A DNA stretch of 64,000 nt from Bradyrhizobium ottawaense (lineage in GTDB: Bacteria; Pseudomonadota; Alphaproteobacteria; Rhizobiales; Xanthobacteraceae). A program made the position numbers and the translations under genes. Shown here in pieces: positions 34,946-43,578 of the stretch (the first letter of the stretch is position 1; each line of letters starts with the position of its first letter). The stretch spans positions 5,467,001 to 5,531,000 of the forward strand of contig NZ_LT629693.1 in NCBI RefSeq assembly GCF_900099825.1. The letters are read 5' to 3'. The notes under the pieces were generated by a model. It saw nothing but the letters and a program-made list of their open reading frames with translations. It was not told the origin of the DNA and did no database searches.

Positions 34946-35029
34946 CTAGATGACGCCGAGCACAATGGCTCCGACGAAGGCGAACGCGACATAAGCGGTG
35001 ACAACGCTCAGTCTGCTGACGAAAGTCAT
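34946..35029 (-). CDS. Very small membrane protein (27 residues)
   Basis: Starts at an ATG at 35029 preceded by GGGAGAATGTTCCC, a good ribosome site, and codes for 27 residues, beginning MTFVSRLSVVTAYVAFAFVG. It is almost one transmembrane helix with a single positive residue near the N-terminus. A terminator follows 25 bases after the stop. Tiny membrane proteins of this form are often overlooked. No function can be assigned. Confidence 0.7.
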   Translation of the reverse strand: MTFVSRLSVVTAYVAFAFVGAIVLGVI

Positions 35030-35224
35030 GGGAACATTCTCCCTTGGTTCACGTCGTGCCCGCACATAACGCATCAAGCTAGCAAAGCGTTCCCGGCGGA
35101 AAAAGTCAGCGTTGCTGTCGCTCCCGGGACCTCCACCGGCCGCGCGGCCCCCGGCAACGTGGTAAATAATTCGTAAAATCAACGCGTTGAAGAGTCTTTA
35201 AATAAATTGGTTGAACGTGCGAGG

Positions 35225-36451
35225 ATGACGCGCGGAGTTCGTTTGTATCTCGTCGGCTCCTTCGTCCTTGTATCGCTAGCGGGTTGCGGGCGCGGGATTT
35301 TTCAGTCCGCCGAACGTGAACCGTGGCGGGCCGAGGCCGAGGTCGCATGCCTGAAATCCGGCGCGGTCAAGGAAAGCCCGGAACTGGTCCGGATCGACCC
35401 GATTTCGGGTCCCGGGATGTGCGGCGCGGAATTTCCGCTCAAGGTGTCTGCCCTCGGCGAAGCGCCAGCCAGCTTCGGCTTTGCCGACGATCTGCGGCCG
35501 CCCGGCGCCATCGGCAATCAGCCGCGCTGGCCGATCTCGCCGGCCCCGGCGACGACGCCACCACAGGGAAACTATCAAGGCGGCTATTCGGATTCGGCGC
35601 TGCGTCAACCGAACTATGCCCCGCCGTCGAACGGGCCGATCTCATTGTCGGCGCCCGGAGTCGTGCCGCAGGAAGACGAAATCGATCTGCCGGCCGAAGC
35701 CGCGCCAGGACAGGCGCCTTACCGCAATGCGCCGGCCTATCCGCCACGCGATCGCTACGCGGCGCCGTCCCAGCCGCCTTATTCCGCACCCTATCCGCAA
35801 GCGCCGGCGTCCGCACCGCCGCGGCTCGGTCCCGCGCAAGGCAATGCCGTCAACACGGTCGGTCCGGTGGCGATCAAGCCGACCGCGACGCTGGCCTGTC
35901 CGATCGTCTCGGCGCTCGACCGCTGGCTCGCCGATTCCGTGCAGCCCGCGGCCCAGCGCTGGTTTGGCGCGCGCGTGGTCGAGATCAAGCAGATCTCCGC
36001 CTATTCCTGCCGCGGCATGAACGGCAATTCGAATGCGCATATTTCGGAACACGCCTTCGGCAACGCCCTCGATATCGCCGCCTTCGTGCTCGCCGATGGC
36101 CGCCGTGTCTCGGTGAAGGACGGCTGGAAGGGCATGCCGGAAGAGCAGGGTTTTCTGCGCGACGTGCAGGGTGCCGCCTGCCAGCAGTTCAACACCGTGC
36201 TGGCGCCGGGCTCCAACGTCTATCACTACGATCACATTCACGTCGACCTGATGCGCCGCGCCTCGCGCCGCATCATCTGCCAGCCGGCGGCGGTGTCGGG
36301 TGAAGAGATCGCGGCCCGCGCCGGCGGCCGCAACCCCTACGCCTCGCGCGAAGCCTTCGTCACGGGATCGCTCGGCGGCAGGAAGCCGCTGTCGCCTCCG
36401 CACAAGGCGAACAGCAAGGTCCGCGAGGAAGACGAGTTCGAGGACGAGTAA
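35225..36451 (+). CDS. Extensin-like lipoprotein, probable peptidoglycan-related
   Basis: 408 residues from the ATG at 35225. Lipobox-like LVSLAGC at residues 18-24 marks a lipoprotein. Residues about 45-210 are Pro/Ala-rich with Tyr and low complexity. The C-terminal extensin-like domain (about 218-370) holds CPIVSALDRWLADSVQPAAQ, YSCRGMN, SEHAFGNALDIAAF and YHYDHIHVDLM, the metal-coordinating HxxxxxxD and HxH motifs shared with the M15 DD-carboxypeptidase fold. Probably acts on the cell wall. A TTG at 35207 is an alternative start. Convergent with the molybdenum hydroxylase operon. Confidence 0.85.
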   Translation: MTRGVRLYLVGSFVLVSLAGCGRGIFQSAEREPWRAEAEVACLKSGAVKESPELVRIDPISGPGMCGAEFPLKVSALGEAPASFGFADDLRPPGAIGNQPRWPISPAPATTPPQGNYQGGYSDSALRQPNYAPPSNGPISLSAPGVVPQEDEIDLPAEAAPGQAPYRNAPAYPPRDRYAAPSQPPYSAPYPQAPASAPPRLGPAQGNAVNTVGPVAIKPTATLACPIVSALDRWLADSVQPAAQRWFGARVVEIKQISAYSCRGMNGNSNAHISEHAFGNALDIAAFVLADGRRVSVKDGWKGMPEEQGFLRDVQGAACQQFNTVLAPGSNVYHYDHIHVDLMRRASRRIICQPAAVSGEEIAARAGGRNPYASREAFVTGSLGGRKPLSPPHKANSKVREEDEFEDE

Positions 36452-36545
36452 CATCCCTTTCGGACACCGCGCTCTCCGCCGTCATCGCCCGCCTTGTGCG
36501 CAATTGCGCACTGGAGCGGGCGATCCAGTATTCCACAGGTATTGG

Positions 36546-37469
36546 CTATGTGGCCAGCCGTTCCAGCAGATCCTGCACCAGGCCCTGCAACAGATCGAGC
36601 TTGTAGCCCGTCATTGGCAGCGGCTTTGCGCCTGACGCGGCAAGTCCGGCGGCGCTGGCGATGTTGGCAGCGCTCGCCGGTTGGCCCTGCAGCGCGGTTT
36701 CGACGGCCGCAAGGCGCAGCGGCACCGGGGCGATGCCGCCGGCGGTGAGGCGAATGAACTGGAACGCGCCGTCCTTGACCACGGCGCGGGCGCAGATCTC
36801 GACCAGCGGCCATTCCGCATGCGTGCGGCTGATGGCGCGCTTGTACAGCGCGCGCTCGCCGGTCAGCGCGACAGGCAGCTCGACGCCCTTGATCAATTCG
36901 CCCGGCCGCAGCGCGTTGTCGGCGGTGCCGTCGGAGCCGTCGCCGAACAGGTCGGCGATGGTCAGGCAACCGCGCTGGTTGGTGAGAACGCTGGCGTCGT
37001 AAGCCAGAAGTGCGGCGGCAAGCGTCGAGGGATGCGGCGCCACGCAGGGGCCGAGATCGAAGGCGACGCCATAGAGATGATTGCCAGTTCGCGCCGGGCA
37101 ATCCGATCCGCCCTTCTTCAGGCAGGCGATCTGCGGATTGCGATAATACCAGCAGCGCGAGCGCTGTGCGAGGTTGCCGCCCAGCGTCGCAAGGTGACGG
37201 ATCTGCGGCGTCGCCAGACCCTGCGCGGATGCCGCGAGGCCGGGATAGGCGGCGGCGATGCGGCTGTCGCTGGCGATGGCGGCGATCGTCGTGAAGGCGC
37301 CGATGCGCAACGTGCCATCCGCGCCCCACAGCATGCTTGTCATGTCGGGTTGCGCGGCAATATCGATCAGCGGTCCGGTCGAGACGCCGCTGCGGCGTCG
37401 CTCGGAAAGATCGGTACCGGCAGCGCGGAATTCCGGACCTTGCGCGGTGGTCATGGTTGCCGGTGTCAT
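36546..37469 (-). CDS. FAD-binding subunit of molybdenum hydroxylase, with extra Fe-S cysteines
   Basis: 307 residues from the ATG at 37469, overlapping the stop of the upstream gene by 4 bases (ATGA). CO dehydrogenase/xanthine dehydrogenase FAD subunit: FRAAGTDLSERRR replaces the usual N-terminal GG motif, followed by LATLGGNLAQ. An insertion with Cys106 (CWYYRN), Cys116 and Cys124 (KKGGSDCPARTGN) and possibly Cys142 matches the extra 4Fe-4S cluster known from PaoB/YagS-type subunits. Passes electrons from the Mo centre. Partner of the fused 2Fe-2S/Mo subunit. Confidence 0.88.
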   Translation of the reverse strand: MTPATMTTAQGPEFRAAGTDLSERRRSGVSTGPLIDIAAQPDMTSMLWGADGTLRIGAFTTIAAIASDSRIAAAYPGLAASAQGLATPQIRHLATLGGNLAQRSRCWYYRNPQIACLKKGGSDCPARTGNHLYGVAFDLGPCVAPHPSTLAAALLAYDASVLTNQRGCLTIADLFGDGSDGTADNALRPGELIKGVELPVALTGERALYKRAISRTHAEWPLVEICARAVVKDGAFQFIRLTAGGIAPVPLRLAAVETALQGQPASAANIASAAGLAASGAKPLPMTGYKLDLLQGLVQDLLERLAT

Positions 37470-40159
37470 GCGGCGGCCCTCCCTTTGAGTGCGGATATCA
37501 GGCGGTCGGGCCGGATCGGCAACTCGGTCAGCCGGATGCCGGTCGCGTTGCAGACGGCGTTGGCGATCGCGGGCGAGGTCGGCACGGTAGCGACTTCGCC
37601 GATGCCGACGCTGCCGCCGAGCACGTGGCCGAAGCCGCCTTCGTCGAAATGCACGTCGATCGCGGGAGTGTCGGAGATTCCGGGAATCCGGTAGTCCTCC
37701 ATCCCGCCCGAGAGAATGTCGCCGGTGACGGAGTCGATCTCGCGCGCTTCGTAGAGGGCGTAGCCGATGCCCTGGATCACCGAGCCCGCGGCCTGGCTGT
37801 GGGCCAGCGCGGGTGCGGCGATCTTGCCGACGGCAATGCCGGTGTGCACGTGGACGACGCGGACATGCCCAAGCCAGGTATCGACCTCGACCTCGATCAC
37901 CTGCACCGAGCTCGGCACGCCGGCCCCGATCACGAGATTGGAGAAGCGCCGCATCATGAAGCCGAAGATCCAGCCGAGCAGGCCGACCTGCTTCAGCGGC
38001 GACTGGATTCCGGGTGCCATCTGCTTGCTGTCCTCGGGGCGTTCGCTGGCGGCCGCGAGATCGGGCGAGGCCGCGAGCAACTCGCGCCACGGCGCATTCG
38101 AGCCGGGGACCGGTTTCCGTTTCGCATTGGCTTCGATCGCGGTCTTCAGCTTTGCGATCGCGAGCAGCGTCGGCGGAACCACCGAGGCCGTGACGCGGCT
38201 GCCGCCTGACCCCGGTCCTTCCGGCAATCTGGAATCGCCGATCCTCACCTCGATCTCGTGCGGCTCCAGGCCGAACTCGCGTGCGACCGTATTGGCGATC
38301 ACGCTGCGGGTGCCGGTGCCGATATCCTGCGTCGCGGTGCTGGCGACGAGACGCCCGCCCTTGACCGCGACTTCGACCTTGGAGCCGGGCTGCCACAGAT
38401 ACAGCCAGTAGCCGGTGGCGACGGCGACGCCGCGGCGATAGCGGCCGCTTTGTGCGGATGCCGGTTTCCGGTTGCGCCAGACCTCGAGGCCCATCGCCCA
38501 GTCGTAGAGACGCTGGCGGTTGGGATCGGGATCCCAGCGCTTGCGAAGCGCGATCGGATCGACGTTCATCCGCAGCGCCGCTTCGTCGATCGCCTGTTCC
38601 AGTGCGAACGCCATCGGCGGTCCACCCGGACCGCGGAAGGCGGCGCCGGGCGGCAGGTTGCTGATGACGTCGTAGTCGGCCAGCGCCTTGGCTTCCGCCG
38701 GATAGATCAGGCGCGCCAGGGCGGCGATGGTCGAGTTGGTCGCGGCGCCGGTGTCGGCATGCGCGGTGAGCGACAGCGCCTTCAATTCGCCCTGCGCGGA
38801 CGGCAGCAGCGAAATCTTCACCTCCGCCGCCGGGCGATAGCCGGTCACGGACAATTCTTCATGCCGGTCATAGGCCATGCGGACCGGCGCCTTGGCGGCG
38901 CGCGCGAGCTCGATCGCGGCAATGGTCTCCATGCCGAGGCTCGCTTTCGAACCAAAACCGCCGCCGACATGGTCGGCGATGACGCGGACCTTGTCATGAT
39001 CGAGCTTGAAGCGCTTGGCGATCAGCTCCATCAGATGAAACACCGCCTGGGTCGAGACGTGCACGGTGAGAACGTCGCCGTCGAAACGGGCCACCGCGGC
39101 ATGCGGCTCCAGGCATGCATGCGATTGCGTACCGGTCCGGAACGTGCCCTCGACCAGCAGCGGATTTTTCGCTTCATGCGCATCTGCCACCCAGCTTTTC
39201 ACCTGCTTCGGCTTCCTGGAAAACGCCGCCGACGGTCCGCGGATATTTCCCTTCCACGGCGCCGGCGAACCGCCGCCTTCGGAGACGTTGCCGGCCTTCT
39301 TGCGATCGGGCTTTTCGAACACGACCGGCGCGTCCGCCTTGCGCGCTTCCTCAAGGCCGATCGCCGCGGGCAGCCTTTCACTGGCGATCCTGATGGCGCC
39401 GATCGCAGCAAGGGCGGTCTTGCGATCTTTGGCGGCGACGGCGGCGATGGGGGCGCCGACATAGCGCACGACGCGGTCGTCGTCGAGCAGTGAAATCACC
39501 GCGCCGACGCCCGGAATGGCGCGCGCCGGCGCGAGGTCGAGTTCGCCGATCCGCGCATGTGCGAACGGCGAGCGCAGGATCACGCCCTCGAGCTGGCCGT
39601 CATGATGGATGTCGACGGTGTATTTCGCCGCGCCCGTCACCTTGTCGCGCGCCTCCATCCGCGGCGGCGAAGCGACGGCGTCGCTGTCGAAACGGCCGGT
39701 GCAGGCGTCCGCCACCGCGCGGAAGATGCCGTCATAGGCGCCGCAGCGGCACAGATGTCCCGAAAGTGCGGCGCCGATTTCCTCGCGCGACGGCGTCGCC
39801 GTTCCCTTCGCCGCCCGCCAGCGGTCGTGAAACGCCGCGGCCTCGACGATGAAGCCGGGCGTGCAGAATCCGCATTGCAGCGCATCGTGCGCCATGAACG
39901 CCTTCTGCACCGGATGCAGTTTTGCCGCGCCGATGCCTTCGACCGTCGTGACCGCCTTGCCGGCCGCGGCGCGCGCCGGCATCAGGCAGCTCACCACAGG
40001 CGCGCCGTCGAGCAGCACGGTGCAGGCGCCGCAGACGCCGGCGCCGCACACCAGCTTGGTGCCGGTCAGGTCGAGCGTGTCGCGCACGACCTCGATCAGC
40101 AGCGCGTCGGGATCGTCGGGGAGCGGCGCGAGTTGGCCGTTGATCGTCATCGTGCTCAT
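37466..40159 (-). CDS. Fused 2Fe-2S / molybdopterin-binding subunit of molybdenum hydroxylase
   Basis: 897 residues joining two normally separate subunits. Residues 1-155 hold the ferredoxin cluster Cys38, Cys43, Cys46, Cys58 and the second 2Fe-2S cluster Cys96, Cys99, Cys137, Cys139 (QCGFC, HLCRC). Residues about 165-890 form the Mo-cofactor domains: RMEARDKVTGAAKYT, GGGFGSK, GPGGPPMAFALEQAID, TQDIGTGTRSVI and the catalytic Glu in GSVGIGEVATVP near the C-terminus. No Tat signal, so probably cytoplasmic. Upstream TetR gene overlaps it by 4 bases, so the three genes form one transcript. Substrate is probably an aldehyde or N-heterocycle. Confidence 0.9.
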   Translation of the reverse strand: MSTMTINGQLAPLPDDPDALLIEVVRDTLDLTGTKLVCGAGVCGACTVLLDGAPVVSCLMPARAAAGKAVTTVEGIGAAKLHPVQKAFMAHDALQCGFCTPGFIVEAAAFHDRWRAAKGTATPSREEIGAALSGHLCRCGAYDGIFRAVADACTGRFDSDAVASPPRMEARDKVTGAAKYTVDIHHDGQLEGVILRSPFAHARIGELDLAPARAIPGVGAVISLLDDDRVVRYVGAPIAAVAAKDRKTALAAIGAIRIASERLPAAIGLEEARKADAPVVFEKPDRKKAGNVSEGGGSPAPWKGNIRGPSAAFSRKPKQVKSWVADAHEAKNPLLVEGTFRTGTQSHACLEPHAAVARFDGDVLTVHVSTQAVFHLMELIAKRFKLDHDKVRVIADHVGGGFGSKASLGMETIAAIELARAAKAPVRMAYDRHEELSVTGYRPAAEVKISLLPSAQGELKALSLTAHADTGAATNSTIAALARLIYPAEAKALADYDVISNLPPGAAFRGPGGPPMAFALEQAIDEAALRMNVDPIALRKRWDPDPNRQRLYDWAMGLEVWRNRKPASAQSGRYRRGVAVATGYWLYLWQPGSKVEVAVKGGRLVASTATQDIGTGTRSVIANTVAREFGLEPHEIEVRIGDSRLPEGPGSGGSRVTASVVPPTLLAIAKLKTAIEANAKRKPVPGSNAPWRELLAASPDLAAASERPEDSKQMAPGIQSPLKQVGLLGWIFGFMMRRFSNLVIGAGVPSSVQVIEVEVDTWLGHVRVVHVHTGIAVGKIAAPALAHSQAAGSVIQGIGYALYEAREIDSVTGDILSGGMEDYRIPGISDTPAIDVHFDEGGFGHVLGGSVGIGEVATVPTSPAIANAVCNATGIRLTELPIRPDRLISALKGRAAA

Positions 40160-40851
40160 TTGCGATCTCCCAGGTTCTTGCGGACGGATTTTTTCGCGGA
40201 CTTCTTCGCGGGCTTGTTCGTGGATTTATTGGCCGGCTTCGGTTTTGCGACGCTTGGCTTCGCCGGGCTTGCCGCACCGGCGATGAATGTCCGCAGCATG
40301 ACTTCCAGATCCCTGAGGAAGGCGGCCGCCGGCTGCATCGCGGGGTAGGCGGATTTGGTGCCGTTGACCGTCATCTCGATACAGCGCGCCAGATCGCGCG
40401 GTGTCATCCCGGCATGGAGCGTGAGGCCCTGCTTGCGGCAGATGCGCGCGACCGTCGCCGCCAACTGCTCGACATAGGCGGCGGTGTATTTCTGATAGAG
40501 ATCGCGGGCTTGCGCGAGATGCTCGGAGAACAGCTCCTCGACATGCGGCGAACCATCAAGCGATTCGGCCAACTGCCTCAGCTTGGCGGTGACCGCGGCG
40601 ACGACGACGTCGGCGAGGCTGCCGCCGGCCTTCTCGGCGGCGGCGGCCGCAGCCGTTTCGGCGGCGAATGCCTCTTCATACAGCCGTTCGATGACGGCGC
40701 GGAACAACGCTTCCTTGGACTTGAAGTGATGGTAGAGCGCCTGCCGCGTCAGGCCTGCGGCTTCGGCCGCCTGCTCGATCGACGAACGGCGGAAACCCTG
40801 GCGGCGGAATACCGTCATCGCGGCGTCGAGAACACGGGTGCGGGGGCCCAT
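40156..40851 (-). CDS. TetR-family regulator of the molybdenum hydroxylase operon
   Basis: 231 residues. N-terminal HTH with RRSSIEQAAEAAGLTRQALY and HHFKSKEALF at about residues 22-51. The C-terminal ligand domain is followed by a Lys/Pro/Ala tail (AKPKPANKSTNKPAKKSAKK) of about 35 residues, which could bind nucleic acid or be disordered. First gene of the operon with the Mo and FAD subunits, so it is likely to regulate itself and the enzyme. The inverted repeat next to its start is the candidate operator. Confidence 0.9.
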   Translation of the reverse strand: MGPRTRVLDAAMTVFRRQGFRRSSIEQAAEAAGLTRQALYHHFKSKEALFRAVIERLYEEAFAAETAAAAAAEKAGGSLADVVVAAVTAKLRQLAESLDGSPHVEELFSEHLAQARDLYQKYTAAYVEQLAATVARICRKQGLTLHAGMTPRDLARCIEMTVNGTKSAYPAMQPAAAFLRDLEVMLRTFIAGAASPAKPSVAKPKPANKSTNKPAKKSAKKSVRKNLGDRK

Positions 40852-40859
40852 TTGACGAT

Positions 40860-40886
40860 TTTGACAAAATAGAATGAAATGTCAAA
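40860..40886. promoter_or_regulatory. Candidate TetR operator
   Basis: TTTTGACA and TGTCAAA, separated by 13 bases, lie 9 bases upstream of the regulator's start codon. The minus-strand half includes a TTGACA-like -35. Confidence 0.5.
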
Positions 40887-41133
40887 TGACGCGACCGTGA
40901 CACCGGCGGGGTGGGTGCGATGGGTCATTTCCGGCGTGAAGCCGCCGGCTTCGGCGTCGCTCAGGCCCGCGGTTGCGGCGATGCGCATCGCAGTCGCGGC
41001 GGGGACGACGCGCGTCCGCAAGGTTACCGAAGTCTGAACCACCGCTCCGGCATTGTGCGCAAATCGTGACGGCTTCCTCAACGCGACAGCGCTAGGAAAG
41101 GAGCAGGCGCGGGCGCGCCAGGGTGTTTGGGAA

Positions 41134-42651
41134 ATGTCGATGACCTCGCGCATCGAAACGCAGAAGACCGCGCCGACCAAGTTGCTGCTGACGCTGGGGC
41201 TCGCCGTGACGCTGAGCTTTTCCGCGATTTGCGGCTGGGTCCTCTGGCAGGCCGGCGGCAGGGACTACCTGCACAGCCGGGAGGCCGCCGCCAATCTGGT
41301 CTCCAGCCTTGCCAGCGAGATCGATCGAAACATCGAGCTTTACGATCTGTCGCTGCAGGCGGTCGTCGACGGCATCAAGCTGGCCGAGATCGACAAGATC
41401 AGTCCGGAACTGCGGCAGGTCGTGCTGTTCGACCGTGCGGCTACCGCAAAGGATATGGGTTCGATTCTGGTCACGGATCGTCTCGGCAAGGTCGTGCTGG
41501 ACTCGCGTTCGCTGGTACCTGCCGAGGCGAATTATTCCGGTCGGGATTTTTTTCAGATTCACGTCAGGCAGGCGGACGCCGGCCTTTATATCAGCCGTCC
41601 CTGGGTGGCGCCTGATGGACAATACCTGATCGGTTTCAGCCGGCGGATATCCAATCCGGACGGATCATTTGGCGGGATCGTCGCCGGCAGCCTGCGCGTG
41701 AGCTACTTCCACAACCTGTTCAGGAAGCTGACCTACGGTCCCAAGGATTCGATGAACCTGATCAGCGCGGACGGCACCATTCTGATGCGGGCGCCGTTCG
41801 ACATCGACACGATCGGGCAGAGTCTGCGCAAATCCCAGGTATTTCAGCAGTTCCCTCGGGCACAGAACGGCTGGTACGAAACGGCTTCGATCCTCGACGG
41901 CGTTCGGCGCCTGTTCGTCTTTCAGCAAGTCGGTCATCATCCGCTGCTGATCGTCGAGGGTGTTTCGCTCGAAACCATTTATGCCGACTGGTGGCGGGAA
42001 GTCTGGCTGATCGGCTCGATCATGCTCGCACTTTGCGCGATCACGATGGCGCTGACCGTGTTTCTGGCGTTGGCGCTGAAGCGACGAACCGCTGCCGAAA
42101 GCCAGCTCGCGCTGCTCGCCAGCACCGACGGCCTGACCGGGCTTTACAACCGGCGGAAATTCGATGAGGTCCTGTCCAGCGAATGGCGCCGTTCACAGCG
42201 GTCGGCCGGGCCGCTCGCGTTGCTGATGATCGATGCGGACAGCTTCAAGGCCTACAACGACACGCATGGACACCAGGCAGGTGACGCGGCGCTGGCTTCC
42301 ATCGCCGAATGCATCGCCAACGGGACAAGACGCGCATCCGACCTCAGCGCGCGCTATGGCGGCGAGGAGTTCGCGGTACTGTTGCCGGGCGAATCGATCG
42401 AAGGCGCCTGCCGCATTGCCGAGGAGATTCGTGCCAGCGTGCTGTCGTTGCGCAGCCAGCAGCACGGACGTCCCGATATTTGCCCGACGATCAGCATCGG
42501 CGTCGCTTCCCTGGTTCCGCAGGTTGGGCTGGCACCACGCGACCTGGTCAAGTCGGCCGATCTGGCGCTCTATGAAGCGAAGCATGCGGGGCGCAACCGC
42601 ACGGTCGCCGCGCCAACCCCGCTGTCCGCGCGTCGGGATCGGGCGGCCTGA
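41134..42651 (+). CDS. Membrane-bound diguanylate cyclase with periplasmic Cache domain
   Basis: 505 residues from the ATG at 41134. First transmembrane helix (LLLTLGLAVTLSFSAICGWVLW), periplasmic dCache-like domain (LVTDRLGKVVLD, YSGRDFFQIHV), second helix (IGSIMLALCAITMALTVFLAL), then a GGDEF domain at about 350-505 with intact active site GGEEF near residue 409. The RxxD inhibition site (RASD) is placed five residues before it, so product feedback is expected. Synthesises cyclic di-GMP in response to an unknown ligand. An alternative ATG lies at 41140. Ends at an inverted repeat shared with the convergent TetR gene. Confidence 0.93.
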   Translation: MSMTSRIETQKTAPTKLLLTLGLAVTLSFSAICGWVLWQAGGRDYLHSREAAANLVSSLASEIDRNIELYDLSLQAVVDGIKLAEIDKISPELRQVVLFDRAATAKDMGSILVTDRLGKVVLDSRSLVPAEANYSGRDFFQIHVRQADAGLYISRPWVAPDGQYLIGFSRRISNPDGSFGGIVAGSLRVSYFHNLFRKLTYGPKDSMNLISADGTILMRAPFDIDTIGQSLRKSQVFQQFPRAQNGWYETASILDGVRRLFVFQQVGHHPLLIVEGVSLETIYADWWREVWLIGSIMLALCAITMALTVFLALALKRRTAAESQLALLASTDGLTGLYNRRKFDEVLSSEWRRSQRSAGPLALLMIDADSFKAYNDTHGHQAGDAALASIAECIANGTRRASDLSARYGGEEFAVLLPGESIEGACRIAEEIRASVLSLRSQQHGRPDICPTISIGVASLVPQVGLAPRDLVKSADLALYEAKHAGRNRTVAAPTPLSARRDRAA

Positions 42652-42660
42652 TTAGCCTGA

Positions 42661-42726
42661 CGGGATGAGCGAAGCGAAATCCGCGATGGCGGCGACACCG
42701 CTCCGGATATCGCTTCGCTCATCCCG
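42661..42726. repeat. Inverted repeat between convergent genes
   Basis: Perfect 17-base arms, CGGGATGAGCGAAGCGA at 42661-42677 and TCGCTTCGCTCATCCCG at 42710-42726. It may act as a bidirectional terminator for the diguanylate cyclase and the TetR gene. Confidence 0.8.
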
Positions 42727-42747
42727 GCCGAAACAACTCGCCCGCCG

Positions 42748-43389
42748 TTATGCCGGCTTCGCCCGATAGGCAGCCATGAACATCCGCGTTGCGCTCTCGA
42801 CCACCTGCGCGATGCGCTCGGCGGAAGGCGCGGGGGCTGCCTGAAACACGAATGGCAGGAACAGCGAGGCCTGGCACATTTGATGGAATTGCGACGCCGC
42901 GAGCTGGCAGTTTTCGATTGCGAGATCGTTCGATCGGACATGCGCCTGAAGGTAATCGGCGAGGCGGTTGATGGTTTTTTCCAGCACGTTCTCGTAGTAG
43001 CGGCGGCCGACATCGGGCATCCGCTCGGCGATCGCCATCACGGTGCGGATCGCGGAGCCGCCGCCGGGCCGGCACACCAGTCCGATATAGGCGTTGCCGA
43101 ATTCGCGCAGCGTGGTTTCGACATCGCGCCCCGGATCGAAATTGAAAACGACCTGGCCGTGCGCGAGCGCTTCTTCCTGAACGATCGCCTCGAACAGCCG
43201 GTTCTTGTCGGCGAAATAGACGTACAGCGTCCCCTTGGAGACGCCGGCCGACCGCGCGATTTCGTTCATGCTGGCGCCGTCAAAGCCGAGATCCATGAAA
43301 ACCTTGCGGGCGCCGTCCAAAATCTGCCGGCGCTTCGAAGAATCTTCTTCGGCGGCGAGATGAATCGTGTTTGGCGTGGCTGCAACCAT
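42748..43389 (-). CDS. TetR-family repressor, probable regulator of the adjacent efflux pair
   Basis: 213 residues. HTH at about 20-65 with GFDGASMNEIARSAGVSKGT and LYVYFADKNRLFEAIV. The C-terminal domain matches the AefR-like class (TMFMAAY-type end, ASQFHQMCQASLFLPFVF). Divergent from the HlyD/MFS efflux operon, with a perfect 21-base palindrome in between. Efflux regulators in this place usually sense the exported drug or a plant compound. Confidence 0.92.
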   Translation of the reverse strand: MVAATPNTIHLAAEEDSSKRRQILDGARKVFMDLGFDGASMNEIARSAGVSKGTLYVYFADKNRLFEAIVQEEALAHGQVVFNFDPGRDVETTLREFGNAYIGLVCRPGGGSAIRTVMAIAERMPDVGRRYYENVLEKTINRLADYLQAHVRSNDLAIENCQLAASQFHQMCQASLFLPFVFQAAPAPSAERIAQVVESATRMFMAAYRAKPA

Positions 43390-43475
43390 TGGTTTATCTT
43401 CTCGCCAAAGATTTCAACCCGGGATACGGGCGGGAAGGGTTTTTCGCTCTATGTTCCGATCGGTGAGAATGTATC

Positions 43476-43496
43476 TTGACCGAACCGTTCGGTCAA
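43476..43496. promoter_or_regulatory. TetR operator palindrome of the efflux operon
   Basis: TTGACCGAACCGTTCGGTCAA, perfect 10+1+10 palindrome, between the repressor gene (start 43389) and the efflux gene (start 43579). It contains TTGACC that may be the -35 of either promoter. Confidence 0.85.
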
Positions 43497-43578
43497 TGCT
43501 ACTTTTGAGGGTGACGATGCCCGTGCAGCCGGTTTTTGGCCGCACTTGCATCGCGAAATCGGAATGGGGAGGCCGGTA

